Origin: an uncultured Clostridia bacterium
GTDB taxonomy: Bacteria; Bacillota; Clostridia; TANB77; CAG-508
Direction: 5' to 3'
Assembly (NCBI GenBank): GCA_934122085.1
Contig: CAKOVS010000003.1
Coordinates: 1-64,000, forward strand
DNA: 64,000 bases
Shown here: positions 1 to 12,600 of the stretch, one piece after another
Numbering within the stretch: position 1 is the stretch's first letter
Layout: each line of letters opens with the position of its first letter
The notes under the pieces: generated by a model
Told to the model about the DNA's origin: nothing
The model's database searches: none
What the model saw: the letters and a program-made list of their open reading frames with translations, nothing else
Position numbers and translations under genes: made by a program

Positions 1-1165
1 TTATAAATTTATTGTTGTCTATTTCTACTGGTGTATTTCCTGCTGCTGAGTTTTTATCTATACTTGCATATGCATATGTTCCATCTTCTCTTCTATATGC
101 ATTTTCTTCATTATTTGCATATGTTGAATATGATTCTACTTCTGCCATGAAATCAAACTTAATTCCCTCTGGATTATTTACAATCTCTGCTATTGTATTA
201 GCATTTATTCTAAATGTTATTTCTAATACATTTTTTCCATTTGCAATTATAATAGGACTATATTCCAAGTTTTTCATGTTTTTTATTTGCTCTAAATCTA
301 TTATTGTTTCTCTTAATTTTCCATCTTGAATTGTTGGAATTTCTTCATTTATTCCTATTATTTCTGATCTCTTTTGCTCTGTTTCGTTGTAGTAATTATA
401 TGATTTTAGTATTAAACTACTGTCATAATCTAATTTTAGTTTCTTTATTTGTGCTTGTAATCCTGATTTATTTTGTAAATATACTTTATATGTTATTTCT
501 GCATATAAATTTTTTCCTGCTTCTGTTGCACTATATGCTATTGATGATTCATGTAATTGTCTTTCATAATATTTATTTTGTAATTCTTTTAGTTTTACAT
601 CCATTTGTTCATTAAAGCTTTCTTCTTTAACTCCATTATATGTATATGTATGTTCATATCCATCTATGTTTAGCATAAACTTCTCTACGTCACTATCTAT
701 TGCTACATCTACTTGTTCTCTTGAATATAATCCTAAATTTATATTTTTAATTTCAGAAATATGTGTTATTGTTGTATTTTCTTTTTTAATATATTCTTCT
801 AGATAATCACTAAAATTACAGTTATCAAGCGTTGTTGCTTTTATATGATATATATCATATCCATATGCTTCTGATTCTGCATCACTAAACTTACCTTCTC
901 CATTTGTTCCATTATATATAGATTTATCTCCATATATTATTGATGATTGATGACTTTTTAGTGATTTATAATTTAATTTTCCTGTTTCTTTATTTTCGCT
1001 ATCTAATGCTTTACCTGTTGAAGTATTATTTTCATCTATTTGGGTATTTGATGTTATTGTACTAAATTTTTCATTAAATCTTTGTCTTTCTTCCGAATTT
1101 TCATTAGACTTTCCTGATGCTATTTCTTCTGATGCTCTTGAGGCATTTGCTATATTTATATCTGT
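1..1165. repeat. Near-identical duplicated DNA, copy 1
   Basis: This segment matches 8440-9586 almost base for base, with offset 8439 at the start and 8445 after a 6-base length difference near position 390. The match breaks at about 757-850, where the two copies are unrelated in detail, and resumes at about 850-1165. A shorter identical patch continues near 1380-1460. Both copies lie inside the paired giant surface-protein genes. Such patchy identity suggests recent duplication or gene conversion. Confidence 0.85.
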
Positions 1166-4100
1166 ATTTAATTTAACATTTCTATATTTTACACCATTAT
1201 ATTCAAATTCAATATAATATTTGTCTAAATCTGCAATTCTTAATGTGTCATCTGTATATGTTAAGTCTTTATTTCTTGAGCCAAAATGATATTCACCATT
1301 TTCATTTGTCCATGTTACTAATTCTCTGTTTCTCACTGTATCATGTAATATTACTTTTACTCCTGGTACTCTTTTATCTGGTTCATCATACAAGTCATTT
1401 CTTCCTGAATTATCCTTACCATTTAACATATCTTCCCAAACATATCCAGACATATCTATAAATTGCTTTTTATTATATAATTTTATTACAACTATAACAT
1501 CACTTTCATTTATTACAATGTCTTGAAGCTTTTTATATCCTTTACTTGTATCATAATTGTCATCCCATACTCCATATCCATATGGTGAATTAACTTCCCA
1601 TACATGATATGTTCCTGCATGTAGTCCTGTAATTGTTTCTCCAACTCCAACTTCCCAACGGCCTCCTGCATCATTAGTTACTAAAAATTTAAATTCTGAT
1701 GAACTTGGATTTGATGGATCATATAACATTTCTCCTGTTTCTTCATCAAATTTGTATATTGTTAAACTCTTTGGTAATTCTTTTGGTTCAAATGTAATTG
1801 TTGTTGAAAACTCTTGTTCATATTCTTTACTGATTTTTCCTGTACCAATACCTTTAATTGTTTGATTAGCATTTGTACTCTTTAAACCACATCCAGGACA
1901 AGTCCATGACGCATCTACTTTATATATATCTGTCCACTGATATTCAATTTCTATTGTAATTTTTATTTTTCTTGTTACAGTTATACTTAACGATGTTACC
2001 CCACTACTTCCTTGTAGCATTTCTGCTGTTGCACTTCCATTTATTCCAGTTTCACCTTTTATTTTACTTTGGATTTTATCCATATCATATGTTCCCAAAT
2101 TATTTGGATCTATTACAGAACCTATTGCTTCCCATAAAGATTTTGTTTCATCAGTAGTAAAGTCTCCTGGTAAATCTCCCTTTATAGAAAAATCAAGTCC
2201 ATCATTACTCCATTCAAGTCTTACTCCATTAGGGTCTACACCATCTACATAGAAATTTGTTTTAGTTATGTGTAAATCTTCAAATCCTTGATAAATACTA
2301 GGAACTGCATCCTCACTCCAACTTCCCTCTATACATATGTCATCCACATCTTCACCTGTGCTTGAATCTGTTGTTGAAGAACATAATTTACCGGATTTTG
2401 CTGTATGGAAATGTTTTCCTGGTTCTGAACATTGTCCTCTTCTTATAACCACTCCATCTTCATTCATAATTAGAAAAGTACCTGTGCCTTTCCCTTTATA
2501 ATCAACTAAAACTATCTGTACATTTTTATCATATCCACTTGTTGTTTCTAATACTGCATTTTGTACCATTTCTCCAACTTGAGCTTGCAAATCTGCCATT
2601 GTACCTTCTATAGAATAAGCATATTCTTTTGAAGTAAATGAAAATACTGACATTGCAAATATAAACATAAATATTACAAACATACCTTTTCTATTTACAA
2701 CTTTTTTTATAAAATATACCATTAATGATGCATATAATAATACCAATATTACACCTCCTAATATTTTGAAGGTTGTTCCAATTCCTGTTGCAACTTCTAT
2801 AATTACACTAGCTTTATCTGTATTATTTTCATTATTTATATCTTCTGTATGTCTTATGCTTTCATTTGTTCCTAATTTTACTGTACTTGTATATGTTCCA
2901 GCATCATTATCATCTAATGTTTTACTTAATGTAATTACTGCTTCTATACTCTCTCCTGGTTTTATATCTGTATTAGCATAACTTACATTACTTATTGTAT
3001 ATCCTAATGCTTTTGTCCATCCATTATTTAATTCTGAATGAAATTCTATATTTGATGGTATTTCATCAATAATTTCATAAACTTTTCCAGTTAAGTCTCC
3101 AACATTGGTTACTTTAATTTTATATTCTATAACAACTGTTGAACCTATAAATTGTTTTGAATGTATTGATACTTTTGCAAGTTTCTTGTTATTATATGTA
3201 TATTCTTTTGTTCCTTTACTATTTGTTACTGTTACTTTTTGAACAAATTGTTCTACCTTTAAATCAAAACTTTTCTTTTCAACTAAGCCTAAGTCTAAGT
3301 TGTTTTTATAATATGTCAAATCAATTTTATCAGTCATACCAACTGTTCTTGTTTCATTAAAAATTTTAACATATTTTTCTACTGCATCATTATTACTAGA
3401 TGCTTCTACATCTGATTTTTGATAATCTGTTACATTATATGTATCTGTATCATATTCAAAGATAACATAATATTGTCCAGTATATATATTGGTAAATGTA
3501 TATTTACCTTCACTATCTGTCTTCTTAGTTAATACATTTCCTTTTTCATCTGTTACAAATTTTTGATTTGTAATATCATAAAGTAAAACTTCTACTCCTT
3601 CTTTTGATTTTTCTCCACTATCTCTTTGACCATTTAAATTTTCATCAATCCAAACCATTCCAGAAATTGAATATTTTGTTTTTGTATTTTGTGAATTATT
3701 TCCTGGAGTTGGTGTTGGTGTAGGAGTATCTCCACCATCTATAATGTTACCATTTGAATCTATTTCAATTATATTAGTTGTTTTTGGATGTACTAATGTA
3801 TTTTGAATAATATTTGATTGTTTTGTTTTTATTCCTTCACCAGAAACCATTGCTGAATTTGAAATTTCTATATTATTTTCTTTTGAATCAAATGCTTTTA
3901 CATCAGCTACAATTTTTATTGTTATTTTTTCTCCATTTTTAATATTCAAATCAAGTTTTAATCTTGGTGTTTTTTCATTATCTCTTCCATTAACTTGTGC
4001 TAATTCTATAGAACTCATTTTATTATCTGTATTTGTTACTGTATATACTAGTTGTGAATTTTTATTTTCTTTTTTTACTTCAAAATTGTTATATTCTATA

Positions 4101-5731
4101 CTTTTTACTGAAAGTTCTTTTGGAATATAATCTTCAAATGTAATAGATGTATATCCACCCCATTCGTCTATAACATATCCTGTATTTTCTATTTCATATA
4201 TATATGTTATTTGTCCAAATTCTTTTACTTTTTCACCATTAGTTTCTGAACTTTGAGTTACTTTTACAGCTTCTATCCATCCATTTGCTATACATTGGTT
4301 TGAACTGTATATTTTTGAACTATTAGTTGATTGAACATCAATTCCCATTACACATTTATATGTTTCCGTTTCATTTTCATCTGTAGTATTTACTTTTATA
4401 CTAAATGTTACTGCTGAAAATCCATTAGCTGGAATTTTTCCTAAATTAATAGTTAATTTACCATCTTTTGCTTCATATGTTACTTCATCGCCAAATATTT
4501 CGCTTACATTTTTTATTTCTGCTAAATTTGGTATATTTAATGTTGCAGTTGCATTTTTGTCTTCATTTGTTAAATTTTTAATTACAACATTATAATCAAA
4601 TTCATTTTTTGCTGTTCTGCTTTGGTATTGTCTCATTCTAACTTCAAACTCTCCAACTTGAGCTTTATTAGAAATTTTATATGTATATATAGTTTTATCC
4701 CCTAAAGTCACATCAATGTTTGTGTCAATATTCATGTCTTTTGTTGTGTTAACTTTTACTTCATATGAATATGTTTTTGTTTCATCTTTTTGTAATTTTC
4801 CAACTACTATTTCTTTTTGTTTTAATTCTTCATCAACAATATATTGATATGTATCATCTTGCCAATAAACACCATTAGAATCTGGAACTAAAGTTTCTAA
4901 TCCTGTATATCTCTCATTCCAAAATGAAAATGCTTCTTTATCATATTCTACATATGTCATACCTTCTGGAATATTTCCCAAAATTTTTATATCACTTATT
5001 TCCGCATCTGTTGTATTTGTAACAGATACTTCATATTTTATTATCTCATTAGAATAAACTGTTTCTTCATTTTTTAATTCTTTGCTTCCTAAAATTACTT
5101 TTGTATTAATATCAATTCCATTAACATTTACTTTTGTACCTTCTATATTATCTGTTGAAATTGATGGAGCTGTTATTTGAGATGGATTAATAATTTTTAT
5201 TTCTTGTTCAATAGTATATTTTTTTGTACTATCTACACCATCAACACATGTCATTATTATTTTTGATGTTGTATTTTTTATTTCTTGTTTTAATATTATA
5301 TTGGCTGAAATTATTATGTTAGTTCCTTTTGTCATCTCATCTGTTTGATGTTTAGTCTGTTTACCTATTAATGGAACTTTTATTACTATGTTTTCATCTT
5401 TATCTTTTTCAACGCCATACTCTCCTAATTTTAGTTCATCATCATATAATATATTAATATCATTAATTACTACCTTTTCAACTTCTTGTGGCATTTTAAA
5501 AGTTATAACTGGATTCTCATAAAGAGGATCCTCTTCTGATTCTCTTTTCAATATTCCAGTTATTGTCATTTCATTCTGTGTTTTATTTGTTAACTGTTTT
5601 TTATTTAATTCCATATTTATTTTTTCATCCGTATTATTTGTGTTTTCTGTTGCTGCTGATATTATTGTTAAGATAGGACTATTTAATAATAATATCAATA
5701 TTAATAATAAACTACATATTTTTTTTCTCAT
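1..5731 (-). CDS. Giant surface protein, paralogue B (3' end beyond window)
   Basis: The frame is open from an ATG at 5731 (AGGAGGT just upstream) to the left edge, at least 1910 codons. The N-terminus is a signal peptide (MRKKICSLLLILILLLN). DUF11-like beta domains follow, then a short TPTPTPTP linker and an SdrD_B-like domain near residues 690-760. A C-terminal-anchor-like stretch (ATGIGTTFKILGG plus a membrane segment) lies near residue 985-1005, immediately followed by a second hydrophobic, signal-like segment. The second half has Cys pairs (CPGC), a SpaA/Cna-B-like domain near 1330 and another SdrD_B domain (YVWEDMLNGKDNSGR) near 1430. It aligns along its length with the protein at 6638-14683. 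Likely an extracellular adhesin or surface-layer protein; its ligand is unknown. Confidence 0.85.
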   Translation of the reverse strand, partial: MRKKICSLLLILILLLNSPILTIISAATENTNNTDEKINMELNKKQLTNKTQNEMTITGILKRESEEDPLYENPVITFKMPQEVEKVVINDINILYDDELKLGEYGVEKDKDENIVIKVPLIGKQTKHQTDEMTKGTNIIISANIILKQEIKNTTSKIIMTCVDGVDSTKKYTIEQEIKIINPSQITAPSISTDNIEGTKVNVNGIDINTKVILGSKELKNEETVYSNEIIKYEVSVTNTTDAEISDIKILGNIPEGMTYVEYDKEAFSFWNERYTGLETLVPDSNGVYWQDDTYQYIVDEELKQKEIVVGKLQKDETKTYSYEVKVNTTKDMNIDTNIDVTLGDKTIYTYKISNKAQVGEFEVRMRQYQSRTAKNEFDYNVVIKNLTNEDKNATATLNIPNLAEIKNVSEIFGDEVTYEAKDGKLTINLGKIPANGFSAVTFSIKVNTTDENETETYKCVMGIDVQSTNSSKIYSSNQCIANGWIEAVKVTQSSETNGEKVKEFGQITYIYEIENTGYVIDEWGGYTSITFEDYIPKELSVKSIEYNNFEVKKENKNSQLVYTVTNTDNKMSSIELAQVNGRDNEKTPRLKLDLNIKNGEKITIKIVADVKAFDSKENNIEISNSAMVSGEGIKTKQSNIIQNTLVHPKTTNIIEIDSNGNIIDGGDTPTPTPTPGNNSQNTKTKYSISGMVWIDENLNGQRDSGEKSKEGVEVLLYDITNQKFVTDEKGNVLTKKTDSEGKYTFTNIYTGQYYVIFEYDTDTYNVTDYQKSDVEASSNNDAVEKYVKIFNETRTVGMTDKIDLTYYKNNLDLGLVEKKSFDLKVEQFVQKVTVTNSKGTKEYTYNNKKLAKVSIHSKQFIGSTVVIEYKIKVTNVGDLTGKVYEIIDEIPSNIEFHSELNNGWTKALGYTISNVSYANTDIKPGESIEAVITLSKTLDDNDAGTYTSTVKLGTNESIRHTEDINNENNTDKASVIIEVATGIGTTFKILGGVILVLLYASLMVYFIKKVVNRKGMFVIFMFIFAMSVFSFTSKEYAYSIEGTMADLQAQVGEMVQNAVLETTSGYDKNVQIVLVDYKGKGTGTFLIMNEDGVVIRRGQCSEPGKHFHTAKSGKLCSSTTDSSTGEDVDDICIEGSWSEDAVPSIYQGFEDLHITKTNFYVDGVDPNGVRLEWSNDGLDFSIKGDLPGDFTTDETKSLWEAIGSVIDPNNLGTYDMDKIQSKIKGETGINGSATAEMLQGSSGVTSLSITVTRKIKITIEIEYQWTDIYKVDASWTCPGCGLKSTNANQTIKGIGTGKISKEYEQEFSTTITFEPKELPKSLTIYKFDEETGEMLYDPSNPSSSEFKFLVTNDAGGRWEVGVGETITGLHAGTYHVWEVNSPYGYGVWDDNYDTSKGYKKLQDIVINESDVIVVIKLYNKKQFIDMSGYVWEDMLNGKDNSGRNDLYDEPDKRVPGVKVILHDTVRNRELVTWTNENGEYHFGSRNKDLTYTDDTLRIADLDKYYIEFEYNGVKYRNVKLNTDINIANASRASEEIASGKSNENSEERQRFNEKFSTITSNTQIDENNTSTGKALDSENKETGKLNYKSLKSHQSSIIYGDKSIYNGTNGEGKFSDAESEAYGYDIYHIKATTLDNCNFSDYLEEYIKKENTTITHISEIKNINLGLYSREQVDVAIDSDVEKFMLNIDGYEHTYTYNGVKEESFNEQMDVKLKELQNKYYERQLHESSIAYSATEAGKNLYAEITYKVYLQNKSGLQAQIKKLKLDYDSSLILKSYNYYNETEQKRSEIIGINEEIPTIQDGKLRETIIDLEQIKNMKNLEYSPIIIANGKNVLEITFRINANTIAEIVNNPEGIKFDFMAEVESYSTYANNEENAYRREDGTYAYASIDKNSAAGNTPVEIDNNKFI

Positions 5732-5806
5732 ATAACTTACCTCCTATTTCATTAAACACTACTTTTATTATATCACACAAAGTCTTTTGTTTCAATAACT
5801 TTATGT

Positions 5807-6442
5807 CTATTTCTTTGATAATATTGTATAATACGCTTTATATATATAACTTTTTTGTTCTTTTGTTAATTCATCATATTTAGTCTGTTCATTTTCTAAT
5901 GTATATGCAGTTCCTTTAAGTGATAATAAAATCTCACCATTTTTTATATTTAATACTTGTGGGATATTCCATTCATCATTTTCTTCTTCATTTCTTTTTA
6001 TTATATCTTTATCCAACAAAGTTTTGGTCAGTTCTTTATAGTTTTCATTTTTACTTTTGGTATTATAATAATAAATCTTATCTACTTTTAAGTCTCGTGC
6101 TACTTCTAACAAACTTGGAATTGATGCTCTACAATAGGGACATGTAGGATTGCTTATAAATACTATTCCTTCTCCACTGTTTAAAATATTAACAAGTTCT
6201 TCTAATGTAATATATACGATTGGATTATTTTCTGATATATTTACATTATTATAAATATGCCCATCTTTTTCTCTTACTGTTCCATTTAATTCTTCATATT
6301 CATTTTTAAATTTTATTGCGTCTTGATTTATTTCCTTATTTTCTTTATCTAATTCTTGTTTTCGATTTTTCAAAACTATTATAATAGTTGAAATCATCAA
6401 TATTATTCCCACAACAATTATTATTTTTATTGTTTTTTTCAT
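5807..6442 (-). CDS. Membrane-anchored thioredoxin-like protein (CPYC)
   Basis: I chose the ATG at 6442 (211 residues) because AAAAGGAGAAATAAC precedes it; a longer in-frame start at 6496 lacks a good site. Residues 4-24 form one membrane segment, followed by a charged linker. A thioredoxin-like domain starts near residue 75, with CPYC at 101-104 and a cis-Pro-type IPQV motif later. Such proteins act outside the membrane as thiol-disulfide oxidoreductases. The gene lies between two giant exported proteins that contain several cysteines, in the same orientation. Its likely job is to form, isomerise or reduce their disulfides, comparable to oxidoreductases that fold Gram-positive pilins. The fold assignment is firm; redox direction and substrate are inferred. 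Confidence 0.8.
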   Translation of the reverse strand: MKKTIKIIIVVGIILMISTIIIVLKNRKQELDKENKEINQDAIKFKNEYEELNGTVREKDGHIYNNVNISENNPIVYITLEELVNILNSGEGIVFISNPTCPYCRASIPSLLEVARDLKVDKIYYYNTKSKNENYKELTKTLLDKDIIKRNEEENDEWNIPQVLNIKNGEILLSLKGTAYTLENEQTKYDELTKEQKSYIYKAYYTILSKK

Positions 6443-6582
6443 GTTATTTCTCCTTTTCCATTTATATATTTTACCATACTTTATATACTTTTTCAATACA
6501 CCCCCTCCCTAAAATTCCTTAAAATTCCAATTTTTCATTAATATTTTATAAATCATTAACTAAAAAAAATAAAATTCAAACG

Positions 6583-6616
6583 ACAAAAATAGCAAGCTAA
6601 ATCATTAACTTGCTAT
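6583..6616 (-). terminator. Rho-independent terminator after giant protein A
   Basis: Read on the minus strand, a stem of ATAGCAAGTTAA pairs with TTAGCTTGCTAT (one G-T pair) around a TGAT loop and runs into TTTTTG. It begins about 20 bases after the stop codon at 6638. Confidence 0.85.
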
Positions 6617-6637
6617 CTTTATTATTTTGTCTTTTGT

Positions 6638-9600
6638 TTATTTTATTAATATTCTTTTCTTTATAAAGATTATTGTTGCTCCTACTAAAATTAATCCTGC
6701 TACTGCCGTTGTTACATATAACCATCTTGATATTATTGTTCCTGTTGGTGGTGTTATTGTTGTTCTTACAAAATCTTCATCATTTTCCTTTGGTTTTCCT
6801 GGTATCAAGTTTCCTGGTATTGTTTTCTTGGTTGGACTATATCCTAAATATTCTAGTATTTCTACATCATTTGTATATCTCATTGTATCTGCTGTTGTTG
6901 ATAATAACTTACTTACCTTGTATTTTATTGATTTTGAACTTCCTATTGTTACTATATTGGCATCTGGATCTGCAAATGTTCCTGTTGTATATATTGTATA
7001 TTTTCCGTCTTCTATTGCTTTCTTACTATCTTCTGATAATAAGTTAGTTATATCTTCTATTGTTTTTGCTTTCCAATTTTCTCCTGCCATTGTGTTTTCA
7101 TCTGCTGTTAATTCATTTCCTAGATAATCTCCTAATACACTTATTCTGGTTGTTACTGCTTCTTGTTTTTCTGTATCTGATAATCTATCTGTTTTTCCAT
7201 AGTAATAATAGTCTCTACGTCTTGCAATTATGTCTGAATCAAAAGTCTCACCTGATAATATTGGATATATTGCATAGTCTAATTGTGAATTGTTCTTGAT
7301 TGTTATTGTATATTCTTCTTCTATTGTTGCACCATGTAATATTTCTGTATCCATTTCTATTGGTACAAAGTCATCTAATCCTGTTCTTACATATGGTAAT
7401 TTGTCTGTTTGTGGATTTCCATTTATTAATACCTGACCATTTCCTAATGATACTTTTAATCCTGTTATTTGCTTATCTACTTGTAAATCTACTTCTGGTC
7501 TTTCTATTATTCCTAAATCAATATTTTTTATTGAATATGTATAATCTAATGTTCCATTTCCATCTGTTATCAATGTTGCTGAATTTACTTCATTATGATT
7601 ATCATCTGCTTCAACTCCTAATTTGAAATATGCTGTATGTGCTTGCATTTCTGTGTATACATATTCTCTTTCTCTATTTTCTGCTACTAATTTATTATCT
7701 ACTGTAGCATCTTTTTCTAACTGTGCTCTATATTCTACATCATCTACTGCATCTGAATATCTTGTTCCATTTTCATCTTTGTCATTTAAGAACCATGAAT
7801 AATCTCCATTTAATTCTTCTTTTCCATTTGTTATATTTAATGCTGTTGATATGTAGTCACCTGTTATTATTGTAGATTTATACTCTCTTGCTTCTATTTC
7901 TTTTAGTGGATTTCCTGATTTATCATATATTGTTGTTGTATGAGTGTCTCCTTCAGTATATTTTCCTTTATCATCTATTGCTTTCATATTTTTTCCATAT
8001 ACAAATCTTATTACATATTTTCCTGGAATTACTCCACTAAATTCATATGTTCCATCCTTTTGGGTATATGTTCTTGCTATTACCCCTGTGTCTACAGGAT
8101 CATTATTTGTTGGTGTTTTATATAAATGTGCTATGTTGTTATCATCTTGGTTATTATATACTTGTTTTTGTTTTTGACTTGAATCTCTTGCACTATCTGC
8201 TGTATAATCAGCTTCTTTTGAAACCTTTATTAATTCTACAAGTACATCTCCCATTACATTTTCATTTTGTCTATTATATTTTCCATCTCCAACTCTTTCA
8301 TTTACTGTTACTTTTTCATTTACTGTTACTTTTCTATTTTCTGGACTATCTTCATATACTATTCCTGATATTACTGTTTGACTTCCTTTTGATAGTTTAA
8401 ATGTTGGTGCTATTGTTGTATCATTTTCAAATTTGTCTGTTATAAATTTATTGTTGTCTATTTCTACTGGTGTATTTCCTGCTGCTGAGTTTTTATCTAT
8501 ACTTGCATATGCATATATTCCATCTTCTCTTCTATATGCATTTTCTTCATTTTTTGCATATGTTGAATATGATTCTACTTCTGCCATGAAATCAAACTTA
8601 ATTCCCTCTTGTTTATTTAAAATCTCTGCTATTGTATTAGCATTTATTCTAAATGTTATTTCTAATACATTTTTTCCATTTGCACTTATAATAGGATTAA
8701 ATTCTTCTGTAACTTTTATCTGCTCTAAATCTATTATTGTTTCTCTTAATTTTCCATCTTGAATTGTTGGAATTTCTTCATTTACTCCTATTATTTCTGA
8801 TCTCTTTTGCTCTGTTTCATTATTATTATAATAATTATATGATTTTAGTATTAAACTACTGTCATAATCTAATTTTAGTTTCTTTATTTGTGCTTGTAAT
8901 CCTGATTTATTTTGTAAATATACTTTATATGTTATTTCTGCATATAAATTTTTTCCTGCTTCTGTTGCACTATATGCTATTGATGATTCATGTAATTGTC
9001 TTTCATAATATTTATTTTGTAATTCTTTTAGTTTTACATCCATTTGTTCATTAAAGCTTTCTTCTTTAACTCCATTATATGTATATGTATGTTCATATCC
9101 ATCTATGTTTAGCATAAACTTCTCTACGTCACTATCTATTGCTACATCTACTTGTTCTCTTGAATATAATCCTAAATTTATATTTTTAATTTCATCAGTG
9201 TATCCTGTTGTATTTCTAACTGAATCTACATATGTTGAAAAATCATAATTTTCTTTTGTTGTTGCACTTATGTGATATATATTATATCCATATGCTTCTG
9301 ATTCTGCATCACTAAACTTACCTTCTCCACTTGTTCCATTATATATAGATTTATCTCCATATATTATTGATGATTGATGACTTTTTAGTGATTTATAATT
9401 TAATTCTCCTGTTTCTTTATTTTCACTATCTAATGCTTTACCTGTTGAAGTATTATTTCCATCTATTTGGGTATTTGATGTTATTGTACTAAATTTTTCA
9501 TTAAATTTTTGTCTTTCTTCTGAATTTTCATTAGACTTTCCTGATGCTATTTCTTCTGATGCTCTTGAGACATTTGTTTTTGTTGGATCTATATTTAATT

Positions 9601-12600
9601 TAACATTTCTATATTTTACACCATTATATTCAAATTCTACATAATATTTACTTGCATCTTCTAGTAAAATATTATCTTTTGAATAATTTTCTGCATTTGA
9701 CTTACCATTTTCTCTACTTCCAAATGAATATTTTCCTTCATTGTCTGTCCATGTTTCTCCAATCAATTGTCCTTCTTTATATAATTTTACTTTAACTCCT
9801 GGTACTTTTTTATCTGGTTCATCATATAGGTCATTTCTTCCTGAATTATCTTTACCATTTAACATATCTTCCCAAACATATCCTGATAATTTAGCGTATT
9901 TTAATGTGTTTGTTTTTGTATATGTGTTTGATCCAAATTTTCCACTTCCTTCAACAGTTTCATCAGATCTTTGTCTATATATTGTTACTGTAAATGATTC
10001 TCCTGACACATATCCATAGTATGGATTATATACTTCTGTTACTGTAAAACTTCTTGAACCATCTTCGTCTAATAATATATCATATATATTTATTTCACCA
10101 CTCGAATCTGTTGTATATGTTCCAAGTCCACTAATATTAAATACTACACCTGCTAAGGCTTGACCTGTTACAGAATCCTCTTTTCTTAAGCTTAAATTTC
10201 CTGTCATTTTTATATTTTTCCAAGGTCCTAATGTAACATATGTATCTCCTCCTGAAACTGATACTGTTTCTGAATGTCCTACACCATACTCATATCCATC
10301 TGGAGCACTTATTTCTGTAATTGTATATGATCCAGGCATTACCCTATCTATTGTTTCTCCTCCTGAAAGTTCAGAAACTCCTCCTAATGTTGTTGGACTT
10401 ATACTGAATCTACATCCTGATAATGTTGCTCCTGTGTCATAATCTATTTTATTTACTGTTAGCTTTTTAGGAAAATTTCCAGAATCAAATGAAATTGAAT
10501 CTTCCCATGCATAAAGTACTGCAAATGGTCTTTCTTTTCTCTCTATACTTTTTAGTCTTTGCAAAGTTCTTTTTCCCCAACCACTTATATACCAAAGTGT
10601 TTCTGTTATTTCTTCAACACTTGGACTAAAATGATTTTCAGCCATTTCCGGATTCAATTCTCTCCAAGCATCCTCTGCTGCTGATCTACTACTAAATGTC
10701 TGATTTGATCCATTTCCAGAATAAATTCTATATTCACCTGTTCCTTTTTGTCTTGAACTAAACTCTGGATATACACATGAATACCATACTTTAGCTTGAT
10801 TTTTTATTGTAGATTCACTGGTTGATTCTTCAATCGGCGTACCATATGTATATGATGCTGTATGTTCTCCATGATATATATGTTCCCAATTTTCCCAATA
10901 TGTTGCTGTTGTTTCATATTTTTTCTCGGCTTTTACTGTTGCACCAGGTACAAATTCAAGCGAACTTGAACAAGGTATGCTAATACTTCCACTTCCAGCT
11001 GGTACAGTTTGAGTAGCTGTACCTCCATAGTCTGATACTGTAATAACAATATCTCCTGGTGCCCCTGTAGTATCTGTATAGCTTAAATTAACAACAAAAG
11101 ATGACTGTCCTGTTACTGATATACTTCCAGCTAATGTTATGGCACCTTGTTCCTCTCCAGTCTCTTGATTAGCAAATTTTGGATATATTGTACCAGAAGC
11201 AATCATATTAGACTCTATTAGAGTATATGTGTCTCCGGCAGAGCATTGAGCATCACCATGATCCATACAAGTATATGAATTTCCATTACTATCTGTATGA
11301 GTAAAGTTTCCTGATGTACCACCATTAGTTATAGTAACCGCATCTGCAATACTTCCTAAACTAACAAATATACACATCATTATGAAAAATAATGTTTTCT
11401 TATTGAAAATTTTAGGATTTTTCTTTATTAATACAAATATTATTGCAATGATTACTAATCCTAATAATATTCCTCCTATTATTCCAATAGTTTCTTTTAT
11501 TCCCGTTGATATTCCTATTATTACTTCTGTACTATCTACATCATTTTCTTTATTATTGTCTTCTATATGTTTTGCATTTTCGCTTATTCCTATCTTTGTT
11601 ACATTTTTCAATGTTCCTGCTGAATCATTATCTAATGTTTTAGATAATATTAATGTTGCTTCTATACTTTCTCCTGGTTTTATTTCAGTTGATCTATAAC
11701 TTGTATTACTCAAATTATATGTCATTGATTTTGACCATTGGTTATTTAATTCTGAATGAAAATCTAATTTTGATGGTATTTCCGCTATTATTTCATTTAC
11801 ATTTCCCGCTATCTCTCCAACATTTGTTACTACTATCTTATACTCTATAGCTACTGTTGAGCCTTTAAATTGTTTTGAATTTATTTCTACTTTCGCTAAT
11901 TTTTTATTATTATATGTATATTCCTTTGTCCCTTTTGTATTTACAACTGTTATTTTTTGTATATATTGTTCCATTTTAAAATCAAATATCTTCTTTTGTA
12001 TTAACCCAATGTCTAAATTTTCTATATTTTGCTCTACATTTATTATATCTGTAATACCTACTGTTTTTCGTTCATTAAACATTATTACTTCTTTTGAAAT
12101 AAAATCACAGTTTGTTAATTCACTTATTCCCGTTTTCTTATAATCTGTTATTGAATATTCATTTAAATCATATTCAACAATTACATAATACTTGCCATTT
12201 GATACTTTTTCAAATGAATATTTTCCATTTTTATCTGTTTTGGCTGTTTTTACTTTTTCATTTTCATCAGTTACAAATTTTTTATTTGTAATATCATATA
12301 AATAAACTTGTAAATCAGTCTTGGCTTGTTCGCCATTTTCACTCTTTCCATCTTCATTTTCGTCTATCCAAGCTTTTCCTGATATTAAATATTCTTTATT
12401 TATAGGTTTAGTTGAATTTGTTGGATTTGTTGGACTTGTTGGTCGGTCTGGAGTTGGTTTTGTAGACTCTGTTGGATTTGATGGGGTTACTGGAATATTT
12501 ACTTTTCCATTAGTTTTATATATTGTATTTGTTATAATGTTTGATTGTTTAGTTTTTATATTTTCACCTTTTACTATCGCTGAATTTTCAATAACCTCAT

